A stretch of 64,000 nucleotides of DNA, from assembly GCA_027483895.1 (NCBI GenBank), contig JAIXTP010000007.1, positions 1-64,000 of the forward strand, written 5' to 3'. This DNA comes from Hyphomicrobiales bacterium (GTDB lineage: Bacteria > Pseudomonadota > Alphaproteobacteria > Rhizobiales > Beijerinckiaceae). The notes under the pieces were generated by a model. The model saw only the letters and a list, made by a program, of their open reading frames with translations, did no database searches and was not told the DNA's origin. The stretch's first letter is position 1; each line of letters starts with the position of its first letter. The translations under genes and the position numbers were made by a program. Below, piece by piece: positions 39,017-49,888 of the stretch.

Positions 39017-39547
39017 TCAAGCCTCGGCGGAGCCGCTCTTTTCCCCGCGGAAAGAGTCATACAGAAGCAGCACGACCCCCGCAACGATGGCCGCGTCCGC
39101 GACATTGAAGACGTACCACGACCAATCGCCCCAGTGCAGATGGACGAAGTCCGCCACCGCGCCGTAGGCGACCCGGTCGACGAGATTGCCGAGCGCACCG
39201 CCGAGCAGAAGCGCGAGTGCGGTCGCGAGCCGCCGGGTCTCTGCGCGGAGCATCCAGACGCCGATGCCGATCGAGGCGGCGACCGAGAGCGCGACGAGCG
39301 CCCAGCGGCCGAGTTCATGCTCCTGCTGGAACATTCCGTAGGAAATGCCGCGATTCCAGACCATCACGAGGTCGAAGAAGGGCAGGATGCGGATCGGCTC
39401 CCGCATCTCGATGTCGATCACGAACAGCACGAAGAGCTTCGTCGCCTGATCGAGCAGGAAAACGGCCGCGGCGAGCCGCGCGCCGAAGCGCGCGGGCCCT
39501 TCGCCGAGGGCGCGACGGATCGCGGCGGGCCCGAAGGCGCCGTTCAC
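39017..39547 (-). CDS. lspA: LspA, lipoprotein signal peptidase II
   Basis: Inner-membrane aspartyl protease that removes signal peptides from lipidated prolipoproteins; 176 residues with four hydrophobic segments. Conserved [32 protein letters not shown] and the two catalytic Asp residues in AVADFVHLH and NVADAAIV are intact. The start is GTG at 39547, overlapping the ileS stop (GTGA at 39544-39547), the common ileS-lspA arrangement. Confidence 0.95.
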   Translation of the reverse strand: MNGAFGPAAIRRALGEGPARFGARLAAAVFLLDQATKLFVLFVIDIEMREPIRILPFFDLVMVWNRGISYGMFQQEHELGRWALVALSVAASIGIGVWMLRAETRRLATALALLLGGALGNLVDRVAYGAVADFVHLHWGDWSWYVFNVADAAIVAGVVLLLYDSFRGEKSGSAEA

Positions 39548-42537
39548 GCGCCGGTCCGGGCCGAGTCCCGCTCACGCAGCGCCGCCGCGTCGCGGGGCGT
39601 GACGTCGGGATAGTCGGCATCGAGGCCGACATCGGGCGACCACCGCCAGGAGCGGGCGCATTTGCGGCCTTCCGCGCGGCGGGGAACGACGGCGATGCCC
39701 GACACGTCCGGCAGGCGGAAGGCGTCGGCGGGCGCCGGGCCGGTCGTGACCGCGGCATCCGAGGTGATGCAGATATCGGCGAAGTCGACCGAGCGCAGCA
39801 GGGCCGCGAGATCGGCGTCCTCGACATGGACGATCGGGGCGGCTTCGAGCGAGGCGCCGATGCGCTTCTGCGCGCGCTCGATCTCCAGCGCGCCGGTGAC
39901 GACGCGACGCACCCGGCGGATCGCCGCCCATTTCTCGGCGAGCGCGTCGTCGCGCCAGGCCTCGGGCGTCTCGGGGAAGGTCATCAGATGCACCGAGCCG
40001 TCGCGGCCGGGGGTGCGGGCGAGCCAGGCTTCCTCGCAGGTGAAGACGAGGATCGGGGCGAGCCAGCAGACGCAGCGCTCGAAGAGCTGGTCGACGACCG
40101 TGAGCGCGGCGAGCCGGCGCGTGCTCGACGCGGGATCGCAATAGAGCGCGTCCTTGCGCACGTCGAAATAGAAGGAGGAGAGGTCCTGCGTCATGAACGG
40201 CACGACGGCCGAGACCACGCGCTTGTAGTCGAAGGCGGCGTAGGCCTCGCGGACGGCCTCGTCCACTTCGAGCATGCGGTGGAGCATGAAGCGCTCCAGC
40301 TCAGGCATGTCGTGGGGCGCCACGTCCTTGGCGGGATCGTGATGGGCGAGCGTGCCCAGCATCCAGCGCAACGTGTTGCGCAGCTTCCGATAGGTGTCGG
40401 AGAAGGTCTTGATGATCTCGGGGCCGATGCGCAGGTCGTCCGAATAGTCGGAGGAGGCGACCCAAAGGCGCAGGATGTCGGCGCCGGACTCGCGGATGAC
40501 GTCCTGCGGGGCGACCACGTTGCCCTGCGACTTCGACATCTTCTCGCCCTTCTCGTCGAGGACGAAGCCGTGCGTCAGCACCGCGTCGTAAGGCGCGCGG
40601 CCGCGCGTGCCGCAGCTCTCGAGCAGCGAGGAGTGGAACCAGCCGCGATGCTGGTCCGTGCCTTCGAGATACATGACCCGATCACGCCCGCCGTCGATGA
40701 CGCGGTCGATGCCCGCGAGGCCGGGGAAATGCTCCGGATCCTCGAGAGTGAAGGAATGGGTCGAGCCCGAGTCGAACCAGACGTCGAGCACGTCGAAGAC
40801 GGGTCGCCACTCGGCGGGATTCTCGACGAGACCGTCGAGGAAGCGGCGGGGATCGCCCGAGAACCACGCGTCGGCGCCGTCATGCTCGAAGGCCATGCCG
40901 ATGCGGTGCACGAGTTCGGCGCTTGCGTCGAAATTCGGGCCGGGCGCGATGTCGGTCACGTTGCCGTTGGAGTCCTCGCGCACGAAGACCGAGATCGGCA
41001 CGCCCCAGGCGCGCTGGCGCGAGACGACCCAGTCGGGGCGCGTCTCGATCATGCCGCGGATGCGGTTCTCGCCCGAGGGCGGAACCCATTGCGTGTTCGA
41101 AATGGATTCGAGCGCGATCTCGCGCAGCGGCCGGCCCTCCTGCGACGGAATCGGCCTGTCCATCGCGATGAACCATTGCGGCGTGTTGCGGAAGATCAGC
41201 GGGCCCTTCGAGCGCCAGGAATGCGGATAGGAGTGCACGAGGCGGCCGCGCGCGGCGAGCGCGCCGACTTCGACGAGCTTCTCGATGACGCGCTTGTTCG
41301 CGTCGCCTTCCTTGCCCTTCTCGTCGAAAACGCGGGCGCCTTCGAAGAGCTTGATCTGCGGATAGTAGAAGCCGTCCGGGTCGACCGTCTGGGGCACTTC
41401 CGGCGTGCCTGCGGCGGCGAAGGCCGCGCGGTTGTTCAGGAAGGTCACGTAGTCGTCCGCGCCGTGGCCGGGCGCCGTGTGCACGAAGCCCGTGCCGGCG
41501 TCGTCGCTGACATAATCGGCCGTGACCATGGGCACGTCGAAATCATAGAAGCCGTCTGCGCCCGGGACGCGTGCCAGCGGGTGCGCGCAGCAGCGGATGA
41601 AGGCGGGGTCGACCTCGCGGATGCGGGCGAAGCTCTCGACCTTCGCGGCCTTCATCACCTCTTCGGCGAGCTTGTCGGCGACGATGTAGAGATCGCCGAC
41701 CCTGGCCCAGTTGCCGTCAGGCGCGCCGGTGACCTTGTAGAGGCCGTATTCGATGTTCGGCGAATAGGCGATCGCGCGGTTGGCCGGAATGGTCCAGGGC
41801 GTCGTGGTCCAGATGAGCACATGGGCGTCGGACAGCGAGACGTCGCCCGTGTCCAGCACCTTGAACTTCACCCAGATGGTGGACGAGGTGTGCTGGTGGT
41901 ATTCGACCTCGGCCTCGGCGAGCGCGGTGCGCTCCATGATCGACCACATCACGGGCTTGGAGCCGCGATAGAGCTGGCCGGTCGTGGCGAAGGACATCAG
42001 TTCGCGGGCGATCTGCGCCTCGGCATGGAAGGCCATGGTGGTGTAGGGGCGCTTCCAGTCGCCCTCGACGCCGAGCCGCTTGAACTCCGCCATCTGCACG
42101 TCCAGCCAATGCTGCGCGAAGGCGCGGCATTCCTTGCGGAATTCGACGATCGGCACCTCGTCCTTGTTCTTGCCCTTGGCGCGGTACTGCTCCTCGATCT
42201 TCCATTCGATGGGCAGGCCATGGCAGTCCCAGCCCGGCACGTAATTGGCGTCGCAGCCGAGGAAGCCCTGCGAGCGGACCACGAGATCCTTCAGGATCTT
42301 GTTGAGCGCGTGGCCGATATGGATGTTGCCGTTGGCGTAGGGCGGGCCGTCGTGAAGGACGAACTTGTCGCGACCGGCGGCGGACTCGCGCATCCGCGCA
42401 TAAAGGTCCATCGCCGCCCAGCGCGCGAGAATCTCCGGCTCGCGCTGCGGAAGGCCCGCGCGCATCGGAAACTCCGTCTGCGGCAGGAACAGCGTGTCGG
42501 AATAGTCGCGTGCGCTCTTGTCGGAAGCGTCGTTCAT
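39544..42537 (-). CDS. ileS: IleS, isoleucyl-tRNA synthetase
   Basis: Class I synthetase charging tRNA-Ile with editing of valine; 997 residues, full length. HIGH motif in [17 protein letters not shown] in [12 protein letters not shown], the CP1 editing domain (around [14 protein letters not shown]) and the anticodon-binding helices are present. The C-terminus KCARSWRWS is a reduced version of the zinc-binding end found in other bacterial IleS. ATG 42537 begins the standard N-terminal extension ([20 protein letters not shown]). Confidence 0.97.
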   Translation of the reverse strand: MNDASDKSARDYSDTLFLPQTEFPMRAGLPQREPEILARWAAMDLYARMRESAAGRDKFVLHDGPPYANGNIHIGHALNKILKDLVVRSQGFLGCDANYVPGWDCHGLPIEWKIEEQYRAKGKNKDEVPIVEFRKECRAFAQHWLDVQMAEFKRLGVEGDWKRPYTTMAFHAEAQIARELMSFATTGQLYRGSKPVMWSIMERTALAEAEVEYHQHTSSTIWVKFKVLDTGDVSLSDAHVLIWTTTPWTIPANRAIAYSPNIEYGLYKVTGAPDGNWARVGDLYIVADKLAEEVMKAAKVESFARIREVDPAFIRCCAHPLARVPGADGFYDFDVPMVTADYVSDDAGTGFVHTAPGHGADDYVTFLNNRAAFAAAGTPEVPQTVDPDGFYYPQIKLFEGARVFDEKGKEGDANKRVIEKLVEVGALAARGRLVHSYPHSWRSKGPLIFRNTPQWFIAMDRPIPSQEGRPLREIALESISNTQWVPPSGENRIRGMIETRPDWVVSRQRAWGVPISVFVREDSNGNVTDIAPGPNFDASAELVHRIGMAFEHDGADAWFSGDPRRFLDGLVENPAEWRPVFDVLDVWFDSGSTHSFTLEDPEHFPGLAGIDRVIDGGRDRVMYLEGTDQHRGWFHSSLLESCGTRGRAPYDAVLTHGFVLDEKGEKMSKSQGNVVAPQDVIRESGADILRLWVASSDYSDDLRIGPEIIKTFSDTYRKLRNTLRWMLGTLAHHDPAKDVAPHDMPELERFMLHRMLEVDEAVREAYAAFDYKRVVSAVVPFMTQDLSSFYFDVRKDALYCDPASSTRRLAALTVVDQLFERCVCWLAPILVFTCEEAWLARTPGRDGSVHLMTFPETPEAWRDDALAEKWAAIRRVRRVVTGALEIERAQKRIGASLEAAPIVHVEDADLAALLRSVDFADICITSDAAVTTGPAPADAFRLPDVSGIAVVPRRAEGRKCARSWRWSPDVGLDADYPDVTPRDAAALRERDSARTGA

Positions 42538-42637
42538 CGTCTCGAACCGTCCTCGGAGCGGCCGGTGGACAGGGCCGCGGGATCCAAGGGACGGACTTAG
42601 AGCATTCGCGCGCCCGACGCCATACGGTGGGGACGTG

Positions 42638-42846
42638 CATCCTTCGAGACGCGCCCTTTCGGGCGCTCCTCAGGATGAGGGCCTTGCTTCTTCATTGCGA
42701 GCGGAGCGAAGCAATCCAGCGGAACGCCAGGCGTCGGGCTCCATGCCCCGCGTTCTCTGGATTGCTTCGTCGCTTTCGCTCCTCACAATGACGGGGATGG
42801 TCTTTGCGGTGTCATCCCGGGTCGGCTGCGCCGCCCGGGATGACAC
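42638..42846 (+). repeat. repeat array C-A-miniB between ileS and ribF
   Basis: Family C is at 42638-42681, family A at 42691-42794, and a minimal family B of only 38 bases at 42809-42846 (GTGTCATCCCGGGTCGGCTGCGCCGCCCGGGATGACAC). The minimal B is one half-palindrome of the full element, which shows that B is built from two such units. No gene is seen in 42538-42872. Confidence 0.85.
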
Positions 42847-42872
42847 ATTCGCAGGTCGGGAATGGACCGCGC

Positions 42873-43874
42873 TCACCGCAGCGGAAGCAGGCTCCGGGCG
42901 GGGATGTCGGCGGGGCGGGCGAGGGCGGTGCGGGCGGACCGCGAGTCGGCGTCCATGCGCGCGATCAGCGCCTCCACCGTGTCGAACTTCTCCTCGCCGC
43001 GGATGAAGGCGCAGAATTCGACGTCGACCGTGCGGCCGTAGAGGTCGCCGGAGAAATCGAAGAGGAAGGTTTCGAGCCGGGGCGCGCCGTCGTCGAAGGT
43101 CGGGCGGCGGCCGAAGCTCGCCACGCCGTCGCGGACCACGCCGTCGACCGCCATGCGGACGGCGTAGATGCCGTGGGCGAGGCCCGATTCCGGCGGAAGG
43201 ATCATGTTGGCGGTGGGGTAGCCGAGAAGCCGCCCGCGCTTGTCGCCGTGCATGACCTCGCCGCGCACGAACCAGCGATAGCCGAGCAGTTCCGCCGCTG
43301 TCTCGACGTCGCCGCGGCCGAGCGCGGCGCGGATCATGCTGGAGGAGACCGGCTCGTCGCCCTCCTTCATCGCGTCGACCACGACGACCGGGATGCCGAG
43401 CCGGGCGCCCGCTTCGACGATCATCTCGGGCGAACCTTCGCGGCCCTTGCCGAAATGGAAGTCGTGCCCGATGACGAGCCCGCCGATGCCGAGCCGGCCG
43501 ATCAGCACGTTCTCGATGAAGTCGCGCGCCGAGGTGGCGGCGAGTGCCGCGTCGAACGTCATCACCACCGCGCCGTCGAGCCCGAGCGCGCGGCCGACAT
43601 CCTCCTTCACGCCGGCGGGCGTGAGCCGGAAGACGGGATCGGAGGGGCGGAAGAAGGTCCGCGGATGGGGTTCGAAGGTCAGGATGGCGACCGGCCGGCC
43701 GGATGCCGCGGCGAGCGCTTCCGCGCGGCCGACGACGGCCATGTGGCCGCGATGCAGACCGTCGAAATTGCCGATCGCGACCACGGCGCCCGCCAGAGCC
43801 GGCGGCGGCGGAGCGGATCCGTCGACGACGGTGAAGGGTCGGTCGGACCGACCGGGGGCGGCGGAAGAGGTCAT
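42873..43874 (-). CDS. ribF: RibF, bifunctional riboflavin kinase/FAD synthetase
   Basis: Makes FMN then FAD from riboflavin; 333 residues. The N-terminal nucleotidylyltransferase domain has AIGNFDGLHRGHMAVVGRA, ILTFEPHPRTFF and VSSSMIRAALGRGD. The C-terminal kinase domain has GDKRGRLLGYPTANM and GVASFGRRPTFDDG. All essential residues look intact. ATG 43874 chosen; a longer upstream frame runs into intergenic DNA. It shares the minus-strand direction with ileS and the MaoC gene. Confidence 0.94.
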   Translation of the reverse strand: MTSSAAPGRSDRPFTVVDGSAPPPPALAGAVVAIGNFDGLHRGHMAVVGRAEALAAASGRPVAILTFEPHPRTFFRPSDPVFRLTPAGVKEDVGRALGLDGAVVMTFDAALAATSARDFIENVLIGRLGIGGLVIGHDFHFGKGREGSPEMIVEAGARLGIPVVVVDAMKEGDEPVSSSMIRAALGRGDVETAAELLGYRWFVRGEVMHGDKRGRLLGYPTANMILPPESGLAHGIYAVRMAVDGVVRDGVASFGRRPTFDDGAPRLETFLFDFSGDLYGRTVDVEFCAFIRGEEKFDTVEALIARMDADSRSARTALARPADIPARSLLPLR

Positions 43875-43942
43875 GAGGCTGCGCTGAAGGATTCGAAAGG
43901 CCCGTTCGGGCGCGCGGAACGTGGCGCGGCGGACCTCTCCGG

Positions 43943-44395
43943 TCAAGCCGTTCCGGCGCGGCCGGACCCTGCCGGGACGCTGACCCAGGCGTCGCCTTCG
44001 AGAACCGCGCGGCCGTCCGCCACGCAGGTGCAGGCGAGGCGGACGCGGCGGCCCTTGTCGAGTTTCTCCACGACCTCGACGGATGCGCACACGACGTCGC
44101 CGATCTTGACCGGCGCGAGGAAATTCAGCGTCTGCGAGAGGTAGACCGCTCCGGGCCCCGGCATCCGGCTGCCGATGACGGCGGAGATCAGGCTCGCCGT
44201 GAACATGCCGTGCGCGATGCGGCCGCCGAAACGGGTGGAGGCGGCATAATCCTCGGAGAGATGGATCGGGTTCACGTCCCCCGAGACTTCCGCGAAGTCG
44301 ACGAGATCCGTCTCCATCACGGTGCGCATCAGCACGTCGCGCGTGCCGATCGCGAGATCGTCATAGGCGTAGGTCCGGAGAGGCTGGAAGGTCAT
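43943..44395 (-). CDS. MaoC family dehydratase, (R)-specific enoyl-CoA hydratase-like
   Basis: 150 residues, hot-dog fold. The hydratase motif is intact: DVNPIHLSEDYAASTRFGGRIAHGM provides the catalytic Asp and His (shortened here to DVNPIHLSEDYA and FGGRIAHGM as two parts of one segment). SQTLNFLAPVKIGD follows. Likely acts on acyl-CoA (PhaJ-type or branched-chain). Physiological substrate unknown. ATG 44395 is the natural start. Confidence 0.88.
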   Translation of the reverse strand: MTFQPLRTYAYDDLAIGTRDVLMRTVMETDLVDFAEVSGDVNPIHLSEDYAASTRFGGRIAHGMFTASLISAVIGSRMPGPGAVYLSQTLNFLAPVKIGDVVCASVEVVEKLDKGRRVRLACTCVADGRAVLEGDAWVSVPAGSGRAGTA

Positions 44396-44480
44396 CTCTC
44401 GTTCCTCGCGAGGGGCGCCCGAGTTCGAAGCTCGAAAGCTCATACGCGGCGGGCGGGGTGCCGGATCCCTCCGGCGCCCG

Positions 44481-45344
44481 TCACCAGACGAGAACGTCGA
44501 GGATGCCGGTCGGTCGCACGGCCGATTGCGCGAGCACGAGGGCGGCGCGCTCGGCGGTGAGTTCGCCCTCGGCGAGGCCGAATTCCTCGGCATGGATGCC
44601 GCCCGCGATCATCAGCGAGTCGATGCCGTAGCCGACCGCACCCGCCACGTCGGTGCGGAAGGCGTCGCCGACCGCGAGGATCCGGCCCTTCGGCACCGGG
44701 CCGCGGCGCAGACGGTCGGCGACCGCATGCGCCTCCTCGTAGATCGGCCGGTGCGGCTTGCCGCCGAAGCTGACGCGTCCGCCCAACGCGCGATAAGCCT
44801 CGGCGATCGCACCGCCGCAGAAGACGGTCTCGCCGCCGCGATGGACCACGAGGTCGGGATTGGCGCAGATCATGTCGAGGTCGCGCGCCTTCGCCTGCGC
44901 CAGCAGGTCGGCATAGTCGTCGGGCGTTTCGGTCGTGTCGTCGTAAAGCCCCGAGCAGACCACGAATTCGGCGTCGTCGATGTCGGCTTCCGAGCCGGGC
45001 AGGCCTTCGAGCAGCGGCTTGTCGCGCTCGGGGCCGATATGGAGGAAGGGCTTCGCGCCATGGGCCGCGATGAGGCGGCGGCTGACGTCGCCCGAGGTCA
45101 CGATCGCGTCCCAGGCCTCGTCCGGCACTTTCAGCGAGCGGAGCTGCGCGGGGATCGTCGCGCCCGGACGCGGCGCGTTGGAAACGAGGATCACCGTGCC
45201 GCCCTTGCCGCGGAAGCGGGCCATCGCGTCGAGCGCGCCGGGATAGGCCGCGGCGCCGTTGTGGACCACGCCCCAGACGTCGCAGAACAGGACGTCGTAG
45301 CGATCCGCCTCCGCGCCCAAGCCCGTCCAGATGGAAGCCGTCAT
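44481..45344 (-). CDS. HAD-superfamily hydrolase, subfamily IIA (TIGR01459-like)
   Basis: 287 residues. Motif I FCDVWGVVHNGAAAYPG contains the nucleophile Asp and general acid position (DVW in place of DxD, as in this subgroup). Motif II is VILVSNAPRPG, motif III Lys in FGGKPHRPIY, and motif IV ILAVGDAFRTDVAGAV. IIA phosphatases of the NagD type act on sugar or nucleotide phosphates; the exact role of this alphaproteobacterial family is not known. Monocistronic, minus strand. Confidence 0.88.
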   Translation of the reverse strand: MTASIWTGLGAEADRYDVLFCDVWGVVHNGAAAYPGALDAMARFRGKGGTVILVSNAPRPGATIPAQLRSLKVPDEAWDAIVTSGDVSRRLIAAHGAKPFLHIGPERDKPLLEGLPGSEADIDDAEFVVCSGLYDDTTETPDDYADLLAQAKARDLDMICANPDLVVHRGGETVFCGGAIAEAYRALGGRVSFGGKPHRPIYEEAHAVADRLRRGPVPKGRILAVGDAFRTDVAGAVGYGIDSLMIAGGIHAEEFGLAEGELTAERAALVLAQSAVRPTGILDVLVW

Positions 45345-45494
45345 GTCCGTGGTCTCCGCCGTTTCCGCCGGGGCTAGGGAGCAGGTCCGGTCCTGTCAAG
45401 CGAGGCGGGGCGCATCCGGGGCGTCACGCATCTTGAACCGCGGGTTGCGCGGGCGCATTTTGGAAGGCGAACGGGTACGCATGGGAGACGCATC

Positions 45495-45688
45495 ATGACC
45501 GGAACCGCAGAACCGATCCGCCTGAAGGTCGAAGGCATGACCTGCGGGGGCTGCGCCGCCGCCGTGACGCGCGTGGTGCAGAAGAACGATCCCGGAGCGG
45601 AGGTCGCGATCGACCTGCCGACCGGCAAGGTCGAGATCCGCTCGGCGGCCGATGCGGGAACGCTCGCCGCGGCCATCACGAAAGCGGG

Positions 45689-45710
<22 letters not shown>
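45495..45710 (+). CDS. heavy-metal-associated (copper chaperone-like) protein
   Basis: 71 residues, single HMA domain. The metal motif MTCGGCAAAV supplies the CxxC that binds Cu(I) or similar. The chain has no membrane segment, so it is cytoplasmic and probably hands metal to a P-type ATPase or regulator. It lies alone on the plus strand; its 3' end overlaps the ABC ATPase gene on the other strand by 22 bases. Confidence 0.9.
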
Positions 45711-46383
<673 letters not shown>

Positions 46384-46387
<4 letters not shown>

Positions 46388-47619
46388 GACGCGCCCCGGA
46401 TGATCTCGACCGGGTGGACGCGCGCGGCCTTCCGCGCCGGGAAGTAGCCCGCGATGACCGACGAGGCGAGTGCGACGCCGCCGGCGAGCAGATAATGCGC
46501 GGGCTCGTAGATGAGGGGCAGGCCCGTGCGGTCGGAAAAGCCCGTGCGGAATTCGATGAGGCCGAGGCCGCGGCAGAGCAGATAGCCGAGCACGAAGCCC
46601 GCGAGACAGCCGCCGAGGCCGATCACCGCCGCTTCGAGCACGAAGATCCGGCGGACGACGGATTCGCGGAAGCCGAGCGACTTCATGATGGCGATGTCGC
46701 GCGCCTTCTCGTGCGTGATCGTCGAGACGATGTTGTAGGTGCCGAAGGACGCGACGAGCAGGATGGCGCCGACGACCATGATCATGATCGCGTTGCGGAT
46801 CTGGAACGCGGAGAGAAGATCCTCGTGCGCCTCCTGCCACGAGACGGATTTGTAGCCCGTGAGCTTCTCGATGCGGCCCGCCACCTCGCGGGCCTGCATC
46901 GCGTCGTCGACCCTGACGCGGATCTCGTTGATGAGCGCTGTGCGGCCCGCGAGCACCTGCGCGGTGCGCAGGAGCGTGTAGATCTGGTTCTCGTCGATCT
47001 GCCGCACGCCGGAATGGAAGAGGCCGGTGACCTGCGCGTAGAAGGCCCGGCCGTCGGCCGTGGCGAGGGTGACGGTGTTGCCCACGCGGATGCCGATGCG
47101 GCGGGCGAGCCCGTCTCCGAGGATCACGGCGTTCGACGCCTTGTGCAGCCCGTCGAGCGTGCCGTCTCGCATCTGCGTGACGAGCTGCGAGACCTTCACC
47201 TCGCGGCGGGGATCGATGCCGATGACGGTGGCGGTGGTGTCGCGGCCGCCGAAACGCGCGACGGCCTTGGTCTGCACCGAGGGCGCGACGGCGCCGGGAA
47301 CCCAGCCTTCGAGGCCCGCGATGGTCGCATAGGGATTGCTGATGCCCTTGCGCTTCTCGTCGGTCGAAAGGCCGAGCACGGCGACGGCCTGATAGACGGC
47401 GGCGGCGGGCTGGGGAGGCGGCTCGCGCCGCTCGTCGGTGACGGAGACATGCGGAAGCGCGTCGACCAGCTGGCGGATGAAGTCGCGCTGCGAGCCTTCC
47501 ATCAGCGACGCCATCATCACGGAAAAGCCGACGCCGGTGGCGACGCCGAGCACTCCGACCACGGTCTGCCGGAGCCTGAAGCGCACATGGGTGAGGGCGA
47601 TTTCGAGGACGAGGTTCAC
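46384..47619 (-). CDS. ABC transporter permease, FtsX/MacB-like (DevC type)
   Basis: 411 residues, GTG start at 47619, overlapping the HlyD stop. N-terminal membrane segment (GVLGVATGVGFSVMMAS), a large periplasmic MacB-PCD-like domain, then three C-terminal helices including VGAILLVASFGTYNIVSTI and EKARDIAIMKSLGF. The pattern membrane helix-periplasmic domain-three helices matches DevC/MacB-type mechanotransmission exporters, which drive substrates out through an outer-membrane channel. The cargo is unknown. Confidence 0.9.
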
Positions 47620-48623
47620 GGCCGGGCCTCGACCGAGACGGCGCGCCCCGGCGTCAGCCCTTCCGGTACGGGCGCGATCACGGCCTCGCCTTCCTTCGGT
47701 CCTTCGAGAACCTCCACCATCCGCGCGCCGCGGATGCCGACCCTGACCGGAACGCGGACGGCCTTGCCGTCCCGCGCCACGAGCACCGCATCGCCGGAGA
47801 TCGCGTCCGCCGGGATCAGCGGGACGGACTTGGCTTCGCGGGCGACGATGTTCGCCTCCACGCTCATGCCGATCTTGAGCGGCGTATCCTCCGGCAGAGC
47901 GATATGGATGCGGAAGGTCTTCGACACGGGGTCGCCCTTCGGCGTGACGGTGGTGAGCGTGCCTTCGAGAACGCGGCCGGGGAAGGCATCGTTGCGCAGC
48001 AGGACCTTCTGCCCCACGGCGATGCGGGCGACGTCCTCCTCGTTCACTTCGGCCGTGACCCGCAGCGGCTTCGGCGGGCCGACCCAGAAGACCACGTCGC
48101 CCTGACCGACGATCTCGCCCACATAGAAATCCTGCCGCAGCACGACGCCGTCGATGGGAGCGCGGAGATTGAGGGCTTCGAGGCGCTCGCGCGCCGCCGC
48201 GATGCGCGCCTGCGCTTCGAGGACCGCGGTGACGGCTTGCTCGACGGAGGTCAGCGAGGCGGCATTGCGCTCGAGAAGGCCGGAAACGCGGCGGCGGTCG
48301 GCTTCGAGCCGTTCGAGCCTTGCCTCGATTTCCGCAAGCGCCGCGCGCTCCTCGGCCGCGTCCTGCCGGGCGAGCACGTCGCCCTGCCGCACGGCCTCGC
48401 CCTCGCAGTCGCACATCTCGATGAGGCGGCGGCGCTGGAGCGGAATGACCTTGGCCCAGCGCAACGGCTCGACGGCGCCGGTCGCATAGACGACTTCGGC
48501 CGCATCGCCGCGCGAGACCGGCACGACGCGGACCGGGACGGGACTGAACCGGAACCAATAGATCGCGACCGCGGCGATCGCGAGAGCGAGAAAGAGCGGC
48601 CAGAGGCGCCGTATGAAGGCCAT
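47616..48623 (-). CDS. HlyD/MacA-type periplasmic adaptor (DevB-like)
   Basis: 335 residues. N-terminal membrane anchor (LWPLFLALAIAAVAIYWF), alpha-hairpin (EERAALAEIEARLERLEADR), lipoyl halves (LRAPIDGVVLRQDFYVGEIV) and beta-barrel (ADAISGDAVLVARDGKAV). It links the inner-membrane ABC exporter to an outer-membrane pore. Unusual is a Cys-Asp-Cys in RRRLIEMCDCEGEAVRQ where relatives usually have none; possible metal or redox role is unproven. First gene of a three-gene overlapping operon. Confidence 0.9.
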   Translation of the reverse strand: MAFIRRLWPLFLALAIAAVAIYWFRFSPVPVRVVPVSRGDAAEVVYATGAVEPLRWAKVIPLQRRRLIEMCDCEGEAVRQGDVLARQDAAEERAALAEIEARLERLEADRRRVSGLLERNAASLTSVEQAVTAVLEAQARIAAARERLEALNLRAPIDGVVLRQDFYVGEIVGQGDVVFWVGPPKPLRVTAEVNEEDVARIAVGQKVLLRNDAFPGRVLEGTLTTVTPKGDPVSKTFRIHIALPEDTPLKIGMSVEANIVAREAKSVPLIPADAISGDAVLVARDGKAVRVPVRVGIRGARMVEVLEGPKEGEAVIAPVPEGLTPGRAVSVEARP

Positions 48624-48725
48624 GAGTCCTCCGCGGACGGATCCGGGCGGATCCGATCCCGGGAGGCTAAGCGGCGTAGACCCGCTTGGCCATGGGGAAG
48701 AACACGGAAGCGGAGGGGGCGCCGA

Positions 48726-49766
48726 TCACTGGTGTCTGGCGGCCGCCCGCGCCGAGGATGCGCATTCGCGGACATTGCGCGAGGCGTCCCGGTCGGCGAC
48801 GACCTCCGCGACGTCTCGCGCGATCACCTCCGCACGCTCCTCGGACGGGAAGGACGCGGTCCAGAGGATGACCCCGTCATGCCCGCAGACGAGACGCGCG
48901 GCGATGCGCGGGGCCTCGCCCGCGGCACGGCGCAGCGAAAGCACGATGCCGTCTCCCGCTTCGGCGGCGGCTCCCGGACCGCGGGCGCGGACCTTCAGCC
49001 CGGGGACCCCGACCAGCGCGTCGCGCATGTTCTCGGCCAAGGGCTCCAATGCGGCGGTTTCGGCCTCGACCACGGTCGGGATCGGCGCGTGGGCCGTGAA
49101 GGCCGGGGCGGACACGGCGACGAGCGCGGCTTGGGGGGACGCCGTCCGCGGCGCATGACGAAGCGGGTCGGCGGCGCTCGAAATCCAGAAGCTCAGCCCG
49201 AAGACGGCCGCGCCGATGGGCGCCCAAAGCATGGGGCTGCGCTCGTCCAACGGACGCAGTCGCAGTCGTGCGGAGAAGGCCGTCCCGATGGAGCGGCGGC
49301 GCGGTGCGGGTTCGGCCGGGGCCGGGGCCGCCTGCGCGGGCGAGGCGTTCTCGTCGCAGGCGAAGGTCACGGCGTAGCCGCCGCGCGGCAGAACGATCCG
49401 GACGCTCTCGCCCGCCCCTTCGTTTCCGTAGAAGCGTTCGAGCGCGCGGCGAAGGCGGGTGGCTTCGACGCGCACGATCGGGTCGATGGTGGGATCGAAA
49501 TCGGAGCGGCGGCGCAGCACCTCGGTGGCGATCGTATAGGCCTTGAGCGTATGTCCGCGACCTTCGAGCGTGCGGCCGACGCTGAAGGTGAGGAAGGCGG
49601 AGAGCTGCTGCGAGGCGCGGAATTCGGAGGCCTCGAGAACCCGCGACAGAGCGCGCATGACGGCTTCGCGATCGGGAAGGGCGCCGGCGAGGGGCGCGGA
49701 AGCGGCGGCGGGCGTCGCATTTGACGAAACGTCAGTCGAAATTTCTTTCGGGTTCAAAGACTTCAT
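48726..49766 (-). CDS. single-pass membrane protein with the DNA-binding-like N-terminal domain of adenylate cyclase/TPR regulators
   Basis: 346 residues from ATG 49766. Residues about 30-125 (RALSRVLEASEFRASQQLSA, HTLKAYTIATEVLRRRSDFD, RVEATRLRRALERFYG, VRIVLPRGGYAVTFA) match the N-terminal module that precedes cyclase or TPR domains in many rhizobial proteins. A transmembrane segment follows near residue 170-190 (LWAPIGAAVFGLSFWISSA), then a periplasmic domain ending in a Cys-Arg-Ala-rich tail. No cyclase or TPR is present. Function unknown; a membrane-tethered signal or transcription role is inferred. It ends 102 bases from the exporter operon. Confidence 0.72.
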   Translation of the reverse strand: MKSLNPKEISTDVSSNATPAAASAPLAGALPDREAVMRALSRVLEASEFRASQQLSAFLTFSVGRTLEGRGHTLKAYTIATEVLRRRSDFDPTIDPIVRVEATRLRRALERFYGNEGAGESVRIVLPRGGYAVTFACDENASPAQAAPAPAEPAPRRRSIGTAFSARLRLRPLDERSPMLWAPIGAAVFGLSFWISSAADPLRHAPRTASPQAALVAVSAPAFTAHAPIPTVVEAETAALEPLAENMRDALVGVPGLKVRARGPGAAAEAGDGIVLSLRRAAGEAPRIAARLVCGHDGVILWTASFPSEERAEVIARDVAEVVADRDASRNVRECASSARAAARHQ

Positions 49767-49888
49767 CGCAAAGACCGTCACGATTCGAGGATCGGGGACG
49801 CCTGAAACTAAACCGTTTATACATCATGCCGAGTTCCGGCGAAACATCCGCGATGTTACGTTCGGCGGCCTTCGAACAGGAGTTTCCG
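49767..49888. promoter_or_regulatory. divergent intergenic region, candidate promoter
   Basis: This 122-base gap separates two divergent genes and contains the most AT-rich stretch in the neighbourhood, AAACTAAACCGTTTATACAT at 49805-49824, with TATACA as a possible -10 for the aminotransferase gene. No clear -35 box or operator was identified. The aminotransferase has a good ribosome binding site, AGGAG at 49878-49882. Confidence 0.35.

Noticed and set aside
42538-42637. T-box or other leader upstream of ileS
   Set aside because: No antiterminator-like structure or specifier was seen, and T-boxes are not expected in alphaproteobacteria.
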